IMG/VR virus record: IMGVR_UViG_3300032285_001524
Location: 1-49,252 of that record
Length of the DNA: 49,252 nucleotides
Strand: one strand, 5' to 3'
Source: a virus
Part shown: positions 25,238 through 31,401 of the stretch, in pieces
Layout: each line of letters opens with the position of its first letter
Position numbering within the stretch: position 1 is the first letter of the stretch
Notes under the pieces: model-generated
Seen by the model: the letters and a program-made list of their open reading frames with translations, nothing else
Told to the model about the DNA's origin: nothing
Databases searched by the model: none
Position numbers and translations under genes: made by a program

Positions 25238-26037
25238 GCGACTTGATTACTTTTGCTAGAGAGCACGGCATTCTGATAGACCACGAGCCACCGATCGGGA
25301 TGTGGAAAAGATATCCCACGGAGGATCACCCCAGTTCTAGGAACGGAGCGATCAAGTACATGGGTAACATGGCGTTCGTACAGAACCACGCCATCATGAC
25401 TGAGCCGATCCTTTGGAGGTCAAGTGTAAATGTTTACACATCCAACATTAGGAATTTGGTCAAGCAAAGCGAGGAAAAGACCCGCCACAATCAGCTGAAC
25501 GCGGTACGAAAAGCCACCCACATCTTGAACAACGCGGTGAAGACCACCCATCCTTACTTGGCCAAGAAGGGATTCCCAACTCAGAAGGGATTCGTTTGGA
25601 ACGAATTACTTGTAGTACCCATGAGGATAGATGAGCATTTGTGTGGATGTCAGCTCATTGATCCACTTGGACAAAAGAGGTTTCTCTCGGGACAGAAAAC
25701 GGCGGGGGCTAAGCTCACGATCGACAACAAGGGCATGGATTTCCTTGTGGAAGGGTACGCGACTGCCTTGTCCCTTCGTGCGGTACTCAGGCACTTGCGA
25801 CTCAGGTATAAGATACATATTTGCTTTAGCGCAGGCAATATGAAAAAGGTCGCCCACAACTTCAAGTCGGGGGTTGTGGTCGCGGATAACGATGAATCGG
25901 GTACTGGGGAGCGCATCGCCAAGGAAATAGGTTGGGACTACTGGTTAAGTCCCGAGTACGGGGATATGAACGACTATCACCAAAAGCATGGCCTTGATTT
26001 ACTTGGACAAAACTTTAGTGAATTTCTGCACCTGTGA
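25234..26037 (+). CDS. TOPRIM-domain primase-like protein
   Basis: A 267-residue protein overlapping the helicase stop (ATGA). FLVEGYATALSL holds the TOPRIM Glu (E173) and VVVADNDESGTGE the DxD motif (D218, D220). The region about 100-160 (HPYLAKKGFPTQKG; VVPMRIDEHLCGCQLIDPLG) matches the segment before TOPRIM in phage primases of the Toprim_3 kind. No zinc finger or AEP domain is visible, so it may act with the adjacent helicase or be a maturase-type relative. A palindrome copy at 25422 encodes SVNVYTS. The 3' end overlaps a convergent gene by 23 bp. Confidence 0.75.
   Translation: MSDLITFAREHGILIDHEPPIGMWKRYPTEDHPSSRNGAIKYMGNMAFVQNHAIMTEPILWRSSVNVYTSNIRNLVKQSEEKTRHNQLNAVRKATHILNNAVKTTHPYLAKKGFPTQKGFVWNELLVVPMRIDEHLCGCQLIDPLGQKRFLSGQKTAGAKLTIDNKGMDFLVEGYATALSLRAVLRHLRLRYKIHICFSAGNMKKVAHNFKSGVVVADNDESGTGERIAKEIGWDYWLSPEYGDMNDYHQKHGLDLLGQNFSEFLHL
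25422..25441. repeat. Dispersed palindrome, copy 7
   Basis: AAGTGTAAATGTTTACACAT; the central CG is TG here, unlike all other good copies. In frame in the TOPRIM gene as A|AGT|GTA|AAT|GTT. Confidence 0.75.
25994..26005 (-). repeat. CAAGTAAATCAA element, outlying copy
   Basis: TTGATTTACTTG on the plus strand, inside the 3' end of the TOPRIM gene. The match to the copy at 29121 extends to 20 bp (through GGACAAAA), which is unlikely by chance. Confidence 0.5.
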
Positions 26038-26215
26038 ATGACGGGGCGACATAGACATTCGCTCCCGCCATTTGTGCGTACTTGAGACTTGCCATGATTT
26101 CTAGGCCAAGCCGGATGACATCTTCGCCATCGCCGACAATGTCGGCTTGGGCGTAGATTGTTCCGTTCTCATTTTGAGTGAGATAGATGACGAATTTCGG
26201 GTTCAATTGAGACAA
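26015..26215 (-). CDS. Small protein, last gene of the leftward accessory block
   Basis: A 66-residue protein (PKFVIYLTQNENGTIYAQAD) with alternating strands and a helix (EDVIRLGLEIMASLKYAQ). It has no recognised family. The 3' end overlaps the convergent TOPRIM gene by 23 bp with no terminator between. The start lies inside the upstream gene (47-bp overlap). Confidence 0.55.
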   Translation of the reverse strand: MSQLNPKFVIYLTQNENGTIYAQADIVGDGEDVIRLGLEIMASLKYAQMAGANVYVAPSFTGAEIH

Positions 26216-26345
26216 TTTGCATCCTTTTATCAGGGTAGTTATTGGCGGTATCGATCATGGATTTGAGAGCCTCCTTCTTGGAGGAGGCGGTGATCAGCAT
26301 TTGAAATTCCACCCCGTTCAAGATCAACTTGACGCGAAACCTCAT
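26169..26345 (-). CDS. Small protein of unknown function
   Basis: ATG at 26345 (58 residues) overlaps the stop of the upstream membrane peptide (ATGA), which favours it over a GTG four codons upstream at 26357. FRVKLILNGVEFQMLITASS and KEALKSMIDTANNYP suggest a beta-beta-alpha unit. It has no recognised family. Confidence 0.55.
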   Translation of the reverse strand: MRFRVKLILNGVEFQMLITASSKKEALKSMIDTANNYPDKRMQIVSIEPEIRHLSHSK

Positions 26346-26446
26346 GTTAGCACCCACTTAGCGCAACAGTAAAGGAATGGCACAATGAAAACGATTACAC
26401 ATACAAATTCCGTACCGGCCTTTACTTTTAATTCAGCTTTTGTCAT
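26342..26446 (-). CDS. 34-residue single-span membrane peptide
   Basis: AAGGA precedes the ATG at 26446; it overlaps the upstream gene by 14 bp and the downstream ATG by 4. After a charged start (MTKAELKVKAG) there is one hydrophobic span with VIVFIVPFLYCC. The palindrome at 26383 lies in it and is read TGT|GTA|ATC|GTT, the same phase as most copies, which adds support that this short frame is coding. Confidence 0.5.
   Translation of the reverse strand: MTKAELKVKAGTEFVCVIVFIVPFLYCCAKWVLT
26383..26402. repeat. Dispersed palindrome, copy 8 (diverged)
   Basis: CAATGAAAACGATTACACAT; the core AAACG-TTACA is kept. It lies in the 34-residue membrane peptide gene on the minus strand, in the usual phase. 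Confidence 0.55.
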
Positions 26447-26711
26447 TTGGGTATTCCTTTTCAAATAGGCGAAAGAATTTACAGTTATCCCGAACAATAT
26501 CGCCGGTATCGTCCGTTGTCATAAAGTAAGCGGTCACGGCAAAGGTATTCTCGTCCGCAAACCAAAAGTTGATATCAAAGCCACCTTCGGGTATCTCCAC
26601 ATAGTCCCACTCTTCGTGGTCGTACTGATCGGGATCAAAGCTAATTTTCCTACGGGACAACTCAGCGATGATCTTGGCGCGTAGCATTGGATTTACTTGG
26701 ACATCGGTCAT
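26433..26711 (-). CDS. Accessory protein of unknown function
   Basis: 92 residues from the ATG at 26711, which overlaps the upstream stop (ATGA). It starts MTDVQVNPMLRAKI; the VQVN codons are a copy of the CAAGTAAAT element found before other genes in this block. The rest (IPEGGFDINFWFADENTFAV; AYFMTTDDTGDIV) is beta-rich and acidic. It has no recognised family. Confidence 0.6.
   Translation of the reverse strand: MTDVQVNPMLRAKIIAELSRRKISFDPDQYDHEEWDYVEIPEGGFDINFWFADENTFAVTAYFMTTDDTGDIVRDNCKFFRLFEKEYPNDKS
26690..26703 (-). repeat. CAAGTAAATC element, variant copy
   Basis: GATTTACTTGGACA on the plus strand, shared with the copy at 29121. Here it lies just inside the start of a gene and encodes VQVN, rather than just upstream of it. 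Confidence 0.45.
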
Positions 26712-26878
26712 GTCAGCTCTCCAACTTGTGAAGTCAAACCCACCCACTCGTCCGGATCGAGATCCTCTTCGATCTTGGCCATGACAGAACAGATCTCGTC
26801 CCACTCCTCGTCCGAGCTCGGGATACATTCCTCGCGGTAAGTACACAAGGCATTCCAAATGATTTCTAAGTTATTCAT
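26708..26878 (-). CDS. 56-residue acidic protein
   Basis: ATG at 26878 is adjacent to the upstream gene's stop, and its own TGA overlaps the next ATG. MNNLEIIWNALCTYREEC is followed by SSDEEWDEICSVMAKIEEDL, a Trp- and acid-rich helix pattern. It fills what would otherwise be a gap in a gene-packed operon. No family recognised. Confidence 0.55.
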   Translation of the reverse strand: MNNLEIIWNALCTYREECIPSSDEEWDEICSVMAKIEEDLDPDEWVGLTSQVGELT

Positions 26879-27271
26879 TTATTCCTCCATTAAAAACAAA
26901 CCAATGTCTACACATTGTGAAAACAATTCCTCTTTAGAAAGGTTTTTAAATCCTTTTGATCCATTTAAAAGGATATTTGTCAAGCATTCTCGCTTTTTGC
27001 TTTCATCCCGCTCGAGTATCCAGTTAACCTCATAGTTAACTATTTGCTCGAGCATTTGGGATTTGGTGATATGTATCGGTGTGTTTTGTTTCTTTTGGTA
27101 ATTGATACCGGATTCAAATGCTATATAGGTATCCATCAAATGTGTATACCCTTCCATAGAATCTACTGAGTTGTTATCTTTCAAAAAGCGCAAAATAGTT
27201 TCTTCATCGCACTCAGAAATCGATCCGCGATACATTTCAAAAAATGCTTTGTCAATTGCTTCTCTGTTCAT
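26879..27271 (-). CDS. Accessory protein of unknown function
   Basis: A 130-residue helical, charged protein (NREAIDKAFFEMYRGSISEC; QMLEQIVNYEVNWILERDES). It overlaps the upstream stop by 4 bp. AT-richer than the structural genes. No motif recognised. The C-terminus (LSKEELFSQCVDIGLFLMEE) resembles that of small conserved phage proteins but I cannot name one. Confidence 0.6.
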   Translation of the reverse strand: MNREAIDKAFFEMYRGSISECDEETILRFLKDNNSVDSMEGYTHLMDTYIAFESGINYQKKQNTPIHITKSQMLEQIVNYEVNWILERDESKKRECLTNILLNGSKGFKNLSKEELFSQCVDIGLFLMEE

Positions 27272-27453
27272 TTATCAATCTCCCATGTTCGTTGATTAAA
27301 TTCCTCTTTGATGCTTTCATCGGACATCTTGTTATATCCAACACCATCACGCAAAATAAAGTCCAAATACTCGTAATCTTTATTTATCAATGCGTCCTTA
27401 ATAACTTGTATGTCATCTTTGATCAGTCGCTCAATCATTGCTTCTCGTTTCAT
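27268..27453 (-). CDS. Small conserved-type phage protein
   Basis: A 61-residue protein, ATGA-coupled at both ends. REAMIERLIKDDIQVIKDAL and LDFILRDGVGYNKMSDESI form two helices and a loop, a layout I associate with short proteins found in many phages (YLDxILRxGxxGY pattern). Function unknown. Confidence 0.6.
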   Translation of the reverse strand: MKREAMIERLIKDDIQVIKDALINKDYEYLDFILRDGVGYNKMSDESIKEEFNQRTWEIDK

Positions 27454-27644
27454 TCTTCATCTCCTTCGTGTATTTCTTTCACGCCACAAACGCAAAGGAT
27501 CACTTCTTCGCATTCGGGGTCGATATCGAAGTCAGCACATAGTTCGTACCAATCCACATTCATACTGGCTCGATCGATCCGAAACCATCCACCTTTAGGT
27601 AATACGCGATACCCAACTTTTTCAACTTCTTCTTTAGTTATCAT
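27450..27644 (-). CDS. Small protein with C-terminal cysteines
   Basis: A 64-residue acidic protein. It begins ITKEEVEKVGYRVLPKGGW. The C-terminal half has CADFDIDPECEEVILCVCG, four Cys that could bind a metal. Both ends overlap neighbours. No family recognised. Confidence 0.55.
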   Translation of the reverse strand: MITKEEVEKVGYRVLPKGGWFRIDRASMNVDWYELCADFDIDPECEEVILCVCGVKEIHEGDEE

Positions 27645-27804
27645 TTTCTTCTCCTTCCAAATCCATATAAAACTCTAATTCATCTTGGGACATATAAGAC
27701 ATGAGCATTTCTGCCATCCAAACCGCGCCGTTATCGTAGAAACGATCGTATACGCGCCCAACTTTTTCAATTCCGTACTTTTGATTTAATTCATCAATGT
27801 TCAT
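27634..27804 (-). CDS. 56-residue acidic protein
   Basis: ATG at 27804; it overlaps the upstream gene by 11 bp and the downstream gene by 11 bp. MNIDELNQKYGIEKVGRVYD and MAEMLMSYMSQDELEFY make a helical acidic protein. No family recognised. The continuity of overlaps supports it. Confidence 0.55.
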   Translation of the reverse strand: MNIDELNQKYGIEKVGRVYDRFYDNGAVWMAEMLMSYMSQDELEFYMDLEGEENDN

Positions 27805-28111
27805 TTGATCCCCCTTTTAATGAATCTAAGATTGCCTCGAGCTTCTCATAGTTATCTTGAAACAAATCACCTTCTATGTTGTAAATGATGGTCGTTGCTT
27901 CATCCAACAAATGGATAACCTTGGTCAACTTAAGTAACTCAGCGCCCATAACTTCTTCGGACTCGAAAGCACTCCAATCATTATTGAGCATGGCTAATAA
28001 TTCAGCTGACTCACTAGTCACTTCTTCTGCCAATCCTTGATCGACTTCGTTGTTTTGCGCTTGCATTCCAAGCTCATAAGCGCGCTCGAGCATTTCAATT
28101 AATCTTTTCAT
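27794..28111 (-). CDS. Helical accessory protein
   Basis: 105 residues from the ATG at 28111, which follows AAGGAG. It is almost entirely helical and acidic (KRLIEMLERAYELGMQAQNN; LLKLTKVIHLLDEATTI). It could be a small dimeric coiled-coil protein. No motif recognised. Confidence 0.6.
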   Translation of the reverse strand: MKRLIEMLERAYELGMQAQNNEVDQGLAEEVTSESAELLAMLNNDWSAFESEEVMGAELLKLTKVIHLLDEATTIIYNIEGDLFQDNYEKLEAILDSLKGGSNEH

Positions 28112-28122
28112 TTGTTTTCTCC

Positions 28123-28521
28123 TTACCAACTTGCACAATAGGTGAACCAATAATTATCGGGAAAGTCATTTAAACAAGCCACGAGCCCATCTTTAGTGAT
28201 CTGCATCTCATAAGTAAAATCTTCGTCCACTTCGTTATCGCTAAAGTCCGAGGTCTTACCCTCGAGAGCTCTAGCGCATTGAAAGATTAAATCTTGAAGG
28301 TCTTCCCGTTCGATCTCGCACTCTTGAAGCACATCTCGATCGTCAAGCCTATCGATGAACCATTGATTCACTAAATGGCATTTCCGCCATTGCATCGCCC
28401 TAAAAGCCACCGAACGGACTGTTCTATTGATTCCCAGTATTTCGGCTATTTCTTTCCCTTTTTCTTCGTCCGAATCAGAATAAAGGTATTTGTGAGCGGT
28501 TAAATACATATCTAAACCCAT
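28123..28521 (-). CDS. Conserved phage protein, MGLDMYL family
   Basis: 132 residues from the ATG at 28521, with AAAGGAG upstream. The start MGLDMYLTAHKYLYSDSD, the central AMQWRKCHLVNQWFIDRL and the C-terminal YEMQITKDGLVACL match a small protein family found in many unrelated phages and prophages whose function is unknown. The conserved Trp/Arg and His-x-x-NxWF suggest a compact alpha/beta fold. A CAAGTAAATCAA element lies directly upstream of its ribosome site. Confidence 0.7.
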   Translation of the reverse strand: MGLDMYLTAHKYLYSDSDEEKGKEIAEILGINRTVRSVAFRAMQWRKCHLVNQWFIDRLDDRDVLQECEIEREDLQDLIFQCARALEGKTSDFSDNEVDEDFTYEMQITKDGLVACLNDFPDNYWFTYCASW

Positions 28522-28533
28522 AATTTTTCTCCT

Positions 28534-28545
28534 TTGATTTACTTG
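28534..28545 (-). repeat. CAAGTAAATCAA start-associated element, copy a
   Basis: TTGATTTACTTG on the plus strand; on the minus strand it runs straight into AAAGGAG, the ribosome site of the gene starting at 28521. Confidence 0.65.
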
Positions 28546-28547
28546 GA

Positions 28548-28745
28548 TTAACTTGCGAATACTTCGCGCGACAGAATTTCCGTATCCACCAACTTGTGGC
28601 ACGCGTTGAGAGTCCACATCAAAACATGAGACGCACTCGCCCTCTCACTGGTCGGCAAGTGGTCGATGAAGTCTTGAATCTCGGATATGGATATGGTCGC
28701 CCATAAGTCGGACTTAGGGATAGGGTTTTGAACAATGTCATACAT
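28548..28745 (-). CDS. Small accessory protein
   Basis: A 65-residue protein (YDIVQNPIPKSDLWATISIS; QDFIDHLPTSERASASHVLM). A CAAGTAAATCAAGGAG element precedes its ATG. It overlaps the upstream gene by 8 bp. The second half is helical with His and Cys. No family recognised. Confidence 0.6.
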   Translation of the reverse strand: MYDIVQNPIPKSDLWATISISEIQDFIDHLPTSERASASHVLMWTLNACHKLVDTEILSREVFAS

Positions 28746-28938
28746 GATTTTTCTCTCCTTGATTTACTTGATTAAATTCGATCTCGATAAATGGTATTTC
28801 TAGGTCGCGCATGACGGAAACGATCGCCACATGAGCATCTGTCAGCGGATCGTAGTCCGCCTTCATTTCGAAAAGGTAATCGCTCAGCGCGAGCTCTACC
28901 AATTGGATTTTTTGTTTTGTGCTTTGATTTACTTGCAT
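28738..28938 (-). CDS. Small accessory protein flanked by start-associated elements
   Basis: 66 residues from the ATG at 28938. It begins MQVNQSTKQKIQLVELAL and ends FNQVNQGEKNHV; both QVNQ stretches are translations of the CAAGTAAATCAA element, so this gene has a copy at each end. The body is helical then beta (HVAIVSVMRDLEIPFIEIEF). No family recognised. Confidence 0.6.
   Translation of the reverse strand: MQVNQSTKQKIQLVELALSDYLFEMKADYDPLTDAHVAIVSVMRDLEIPFIEIEFNQVNQGEKNHV
28759..28770 (-). repeat. CAAGTAAATCAA start-associated element, copy b
   Basis: Minus strand CAAGTAAATCAAGGAG merges with the ribosome site of the gene starting at 28745 and encodes the QVNQ near the end of the upstream gene. 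Confidence 0.65.
28924..28935 (-). repeat. CAAGTAAATCAA element, copy c
   Basis: Lies directly after the ATG at 28938 (ATG-CAAGTAAATCAA), so it is inside the start of the gene, 15 bp from copy d. Confidence 0.6.
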
Positions 28939-29111
28939 AATTCGGCCTCTTGATTTACTTGAATCCAATCTTGTTCTATGCGCTCGAGCTTAGATTTACA
29001 CTCAGAATAAAATTCCTGTTTATTTTCGTAACCGAGCGATTTATAGGTTTGACCATTAGCTAAGTCGGACATATCAAAAAAAAGCTCTTGGATTAGTGTT
29101 AATGTTTTCAT
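28929..29111 (-). CDS. Small accessory protein
   Basis: 60 residues from the ATG at 29111 (MKTLTLIQELFFDMSDLANG). It ends WIQVNQEAELCK, where QVNQ is the start-associated element. The frame is open upstream to a TTG at 29195 that overlaps the preceding stop; this would add 28 residues ending FVQVNQEEK. The ATG has a GAGGAAAAA ribosome site, so the shorter form is preferred, but both could be made. Confidence 0.55.
   Translation of the reverse strand: MKTLTLIQELFFDMSDLANGQTYKSLGYENKQEFYSECKSKLERIEQDWIQVNQEAELCK
28950..28961 (-). repeat. CAAGTAAATCAA start-associated element, copy d
   Basis: Minus strand CAAGTAAATCAAGAGG precedes the ATG at 28938 by 12 bp. Confidence 0.65.
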
Positions 29112-29120
29112 TTTTTCCTC

Positions 29121-29132
29121 TTGATTTACTTG
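29121..29132 (-). repeat. CAAGTAAATCAA start-associated element, copy e
   Basis: Minus strand CAAGTAAATCAAGAGGAAA precedes the ATG at 29111. The match extends leftward (GTCCAAG) to the copies at 25994 and 26690. Confidence 0.65.
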
Positions 29133-29191
29133 GACAAAATCGCGCCAAAATAGACGCCCAAAACCCTCGGCGAAGGGCTTGGAGCGGTATT

Positions 29192-29368
29192 TCAACGCGC
29201 CTCCGATCGTCCGCGCTCGATTAAATGACGCGCATAAGCTCGATCCTCCACGCGCTCACTCTCGATCATTAGGCGGAGTATTTCGGCTCGAGCTCGAGCT
29301 TGATCCGCGCCCTTGGCCTTTTCAAACCGGTAACCGGCTTGAATATATTCGTTTTCGGTGTGGTTCAT
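29192..29368 (-). CDS. 58-residue Arg/Glu-rich helical protein
   Basis: ATG at 29368, two bases after the Gp88-like stop. It is highly charged and helical (EYIQAGYRFEKAKGADQARA, then IESERVEDRAYARHLIERG). Part of it is coded by the 14-bp palindrome GCTCGAGCTCGAGC at about 29286-29299. No family recognised. More GC-rich than its neighbours. Confidence 0.5.
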   Translation of the reverse strand: MNHTENEYIQAGYRFEKAKGADQARARAEILRLMIESERVEDRAYARHLIERGRSEAR

Positions 29369-29370
29369 TT

Positions 29371-30018
29371 TTAGTGCATCAAGTAAGAGACTGGTTTATC
29401 AGTCCAACAAGCGCGACAGTCCCTACACTCACCGGCTTGGCTTGGAGCTTTACACGCGAGCCCTAGGGGTTTTGTAGTGTGGACATTCGAAGTAGTGACC
29501 CCCTTGATCCCTTGGAGCGAGGCGGGTACTTGAACCGGTTTATCGGGGTACATACCGGACAAACGGACGATTAAATTTTCGGGTATTTTCTCGCCCTTTG
29601 CGATATAGGATTTAATAATTGAATATTCGCGAGTCGGTAACCAATGGCGCGTTTTGGGTGTGAGCTTTGCCACTTCGACAATTTTCTCGAAGTGATCGAG
29701 GCCTTGTAGGTCGCCGGCGTCATGCCATCGAAAATAGGGATCAAGGCCGATTAGAGTCACCATAGCGTCCACCCAAGCCGGATCATTAATAGAATCGAGG
29801 CGCGCGAATTGAGCCGGTTTAATGGTGTTTTGATACATCAAATAAAAATTACGATCCGCGTAACATGATGCACAAACCGAGCCGGCGATTTTGGACATCT
29901 TAAAGCCGGTGATACACGCCTCAGTCGGGAGCGAGTAAGATTTACAAGGCATTTTGCTCGTTTGAGTGAGCCCACCGGTCAACATCGATGCATCTTTTTT
30001 CAACATAATCGTTTTCAT
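29371..30018 (-). CDS. Gp88-family phage protein
   Basis: A 215-residue protein. KMPCKSYSLPTEACITGFKM, SVCASCYADRNFY and FRWHDAGDLQGLDHF, with a C-terminal GECRDCRACW, are features I associate with the Gp88 family of phage proteins, whose function is unknown. The eight or so conserved Cys could ligate metal or a cluster; the CYA and HDAGD boxes suggest an enzyme. It is the largest and best conserved gene of this block. Called by recognition of the motif pattern. Confidence 0.7.
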   Translation of the reverse strand: MKTIMLKKDASMLTGGLTQTSKMPCKSYSLPTEACITGFKMSKIAGSVCASCYADRNFYLMYQNTIKPAQFARLDSINDPAWVDAMVTLIGLDPYFRWHDAGDLQGLDHFEKIVEVAKLTPKTRHWLPTREYSIIKSYIAKGEKIPENLIVRLSGMYPDKPVQVPASLQGIKGVTTSNVHTTKPLGLACKAPSQAGECRDCRACWTDKPVSYLMH

Positions 30019-30022
30019 TTTT

Positions 30023-30142
30023 TTACCCTTCCATTAATATTTTTTTAAGCTCTTTTATTGTTTTGCCGGTAATGGCTGAAAGCTCCGCTAGCGTCATGTT
30101 TAATTTGCGCTGATATAAATCGATAATTTGCTCGTTTGTCAT
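30023..30142 (-). CDS. 39-residue helix-turn-helix peptide
   Basis: ATG at 30142 with GGAGCTTAAAAA upstream; it ends five bases before the Gp88-like start. NMTLAELSAITGKTIKELKK fits helix-turn-helix geometry (AELSAITGKT) and is about the minimal size for a HTH unit. It may be a small regulator or a truncated relic of one. Confidence 0.5.
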   Translation of the reverse strand: MTNEQIIDLYQRKLNMTLAELSAITGKTIKELKKILMEG

Positions 30143-30145
30143 TTT

Positions 30146-30394
30146 TTAAGCTCCTTCGGTTACTGGAATAAATTGGCGGACAATGTACACATCGCCCATT
30201 AGGTCGGTGATCTCACAATGGGAAAATTCCCCTTCATCGCTGATACAATCATAATGAGAGTAAGGGATATGGATCGAGTCGTACCATTGATTAAATTGAT
30301 CCGCCTCGAGATCCTCCAATCCGCTCAAGTCGGCATTGATTAGGGCGGACAAAAAATGTCCGCATATTTTGTGGTCGATATGGTCAAATTGCAT
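30146..30394 (-). CDS. Small acidic phage protein
   Basis: An 82-residue protein. It starts QFDHIDHKICGHFLSALINA, then has HYDCISDEGEFSHCEITDLM and GDVYIVRQFIP. The aspartate- and histidine-rich core with the CEITDLMGDVY strand resembles a recurring small phage protein of unknown function. GGGAC lies upstream as a weak ribosome site. Confidence 0.6.
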   Translation of the reverse strand: MQFDHIDHKICGHFLSALINADLSGLEDLEADQFNQWYDSIHIPYSHYDCISDEGEFSHCEITDLMGDVYIVRQFIPVTEGA

Positions 30395-30406
30395 TTTTAA
30401 GTCCCT

Positions 30407-30628
30407 TCAGAATGTAAGCGTAAAAAATTGAGTATCTTTATCGGTCGCGATCCAATCGGAGTCGATCCAATTGAAGGCCTCAGTTATCGCGTGTTGTTCG
30501 GGATAATGGACATCAAACCGGTAAGGGACAATCACCGGATCAGAGCCAAGCGATACATTTTTAACTGAAAAGCGCGCGCCCCTTGTATTGGTCGCGGGTA
30601 ATTTTTTGACAGAGATTAGGTTTTGCAT
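30407..30628 (-). CDS. Small conserved-type phage protein
   Basis: 73 residues from the ATG at 30628; upstream codons in the same frame belong to overlapping genes. ISVKKLPATNTRGARFSVKN is the typical opening of a short phage family (KLPATNTRGAR), followed by VPYRFDVHYPEQHAITEAFN. Probably a beta-barrel-like small domain; function unknown. Confidence 0.65.
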   Translation of the reverse strand: MQNLISVKKLPATNTRGARFSVKNVSLGSDPVIVPYRFDVHYPEQHAITEAFNWIDSDWIATDKDTQFFTLTF

Positions 30629-30630
30629 TT

Positions 30631-30774
30631 TTAGAAATCCTCGTTGATTAAGATACACGCGCCGAGTACTGAAACGGCGATACAGGGAAAGGCCATGATT
30701 GAAAATCCCATATGGATATAGGCGATCGCCATACAGGCCGAAGCGATCGATCCGAGAGTGATTAAGTATTTCAT
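30631..30774 (-). CDS. 47-residue membrane protein
   Basis: ATG at 30774 overlapping the upstream TGA. Nearly all residues 4-42 are hydrophobic (ITLGSIASACMAIAYIHMGF; MAFPCIAVSVLGACILI), consistent with two short membrane spans in a hairpin. It ends two codons before the next gene's ribosome site. No family recognised. Confidence 0.55.
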   Translation of the reverse strand: MKYLITLGSIASACMAIAYIHMGFSIMAFPCIAVSVLGACILINEDF

Positions 30775-30908
30775 GCGTAAGCCCTTTCGAATTTAATGCG
30801 CATACAGTCGGCATAAGAGCCGGTAAAGATAATGCGATAGGAGTTTCGGACAACATCGCCCTTACAAACGATAATGTTTCCGTGTGAGTTAATTTGAGCC
30901 GTGTACAT
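30771..30908 (-). CDS. 45-residue protein of unknown function
   Basis: ATG at 30908 with GGAA/AAT upstream; TGA overlaps the next ATG. The beta-rich sequence MYTAQINSHGNIIVCKGDVV, then SYRIIFTGSYADCMRIKF, resembles a small strand-turn-strand-helix unit. No family recognised. Confidence 0.55.
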   Translation of the reverse strand: MYTAQINSHGNIIVCKGDVVRNSYRIIFTGSYADCMRIKFERAYA

Positions 30909-30912
30909 TGTT

Positions 30913-31110
30913 TTATTCCTTCCCAATAAGTTGACCGAATTGTTTTAAAACGCTAGCCTTGTTTCCCTTTAAACCGAATTGTTTTTTAATGAGCGCGTAT
31001 ACAGAACCCTTAGAATGCTTTAGGCCAAGTGTCTCGAGCTTGAGTGCTTGATACATTGTTAATAGGCGATACTGTTCAATTTGTTCCGGTGTGTTGAGCA
31101 TAATTCCCAT
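30913..31110 (-). CDS. Small conserved-type phage protein
   Basis: A 65-residue helical protein. MLNTPEQIEQYRLLTMYQAL, LKLETLGLKHSKGSVYALIK and KKQFGLKGNKASVLKQF fit a short phage family with the order TPEQI, LE-GL, FGLKGNK. The ATG of MLNTPE (fourth codon) is an alternative start. Basic, possibly nucleic-acid binding. Confidence 0.65.
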   Translation of the reverse strand: MGIMLNTPEQIEQYRLLTMYQALKLETLGLKHSKGSVYALIKKQFGLKGNKASVLKQFGQLIGKE

Positions 31111-31113
31111 AAT

Positions 31114-31317
31114 TTAAGCCTCTTGAATGAATTGTTCTAAGTGAATGATTTTTTCTTTTATGCTTGTTATTTTTTTCTCTGCGTTGCGAGTGTAGTAAAG
31201 TACTTTCCCGCCGGTGTAGGCTTGTATTCCGCCAAGATAGGATTTAGGATTTAATTCGATTGAATCTAATTGTTTGTATAAATCCTCGATTGTTTGGTAG
31301 GCTTGTTTTTCGTCCAT
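31114..31317 (-). CDS. First gene of the leftward accessory block
   Basis: A 67-residue helical protein (AYQTIEDLYKQLDSIELNPK; TRNAEKKITSIKEKIIHLEQ). AAAAAGGGTAAACC precedes the ATG as ribosome site. It directly follows the leftward promoter of divergent region B, so it should be among the first proteins made. No family recognised. Confidence 0.6.
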   Translation of the reverse strand: MDEKQAYQTIEDLYKQLDSIELNPKSYLGGIQAYTGGKVLYYTRNAEKKITSIKEKIIHLEQFIQEA

Positions 31318-31329
31318 GGTTTACCCTTT

Positions 31330-31401
31330 TTAAGTGAATGCGATATTGCATTAACGACATTGTCTTATAGGTCGTTGACAATTGTCTATTGAATAATTTT
31401 T
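31330..31401. promoter_or_regulatory. Divergent control region B (accessory block / packaging side)
   Basis: Contains TTAAGT-N7-ATATTGCAT (31330-31351), CTTATAG (31364-31370), TTGACA (31375-31380) and ATTTTTATGAG, all shared in order with region A at 18729. A 10-bp palindrome, GACAATTGTC (31377-31386), overlaps the rightward -35 and could be an operator. Leftward, TATAAG (minus strand of 31365-31370) is the likely -10. The rightward -10 is unclear. Confidence 0.55.

Noticed and set aside
28534-29132. CRISPR array
   Set aside because: The 12-bp repeats are too short, irregularly spaced (15 to about 210 bp) and lie at gene junctions with coding sequence between them.
29286-29299. GCTCGAGCTCGAGC palindrome as a regulatory site
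   Set aside because: It encodes an Ala-Arg repeat in a charged helix and has no second copy of this length; CTCGAG is common in this genome.
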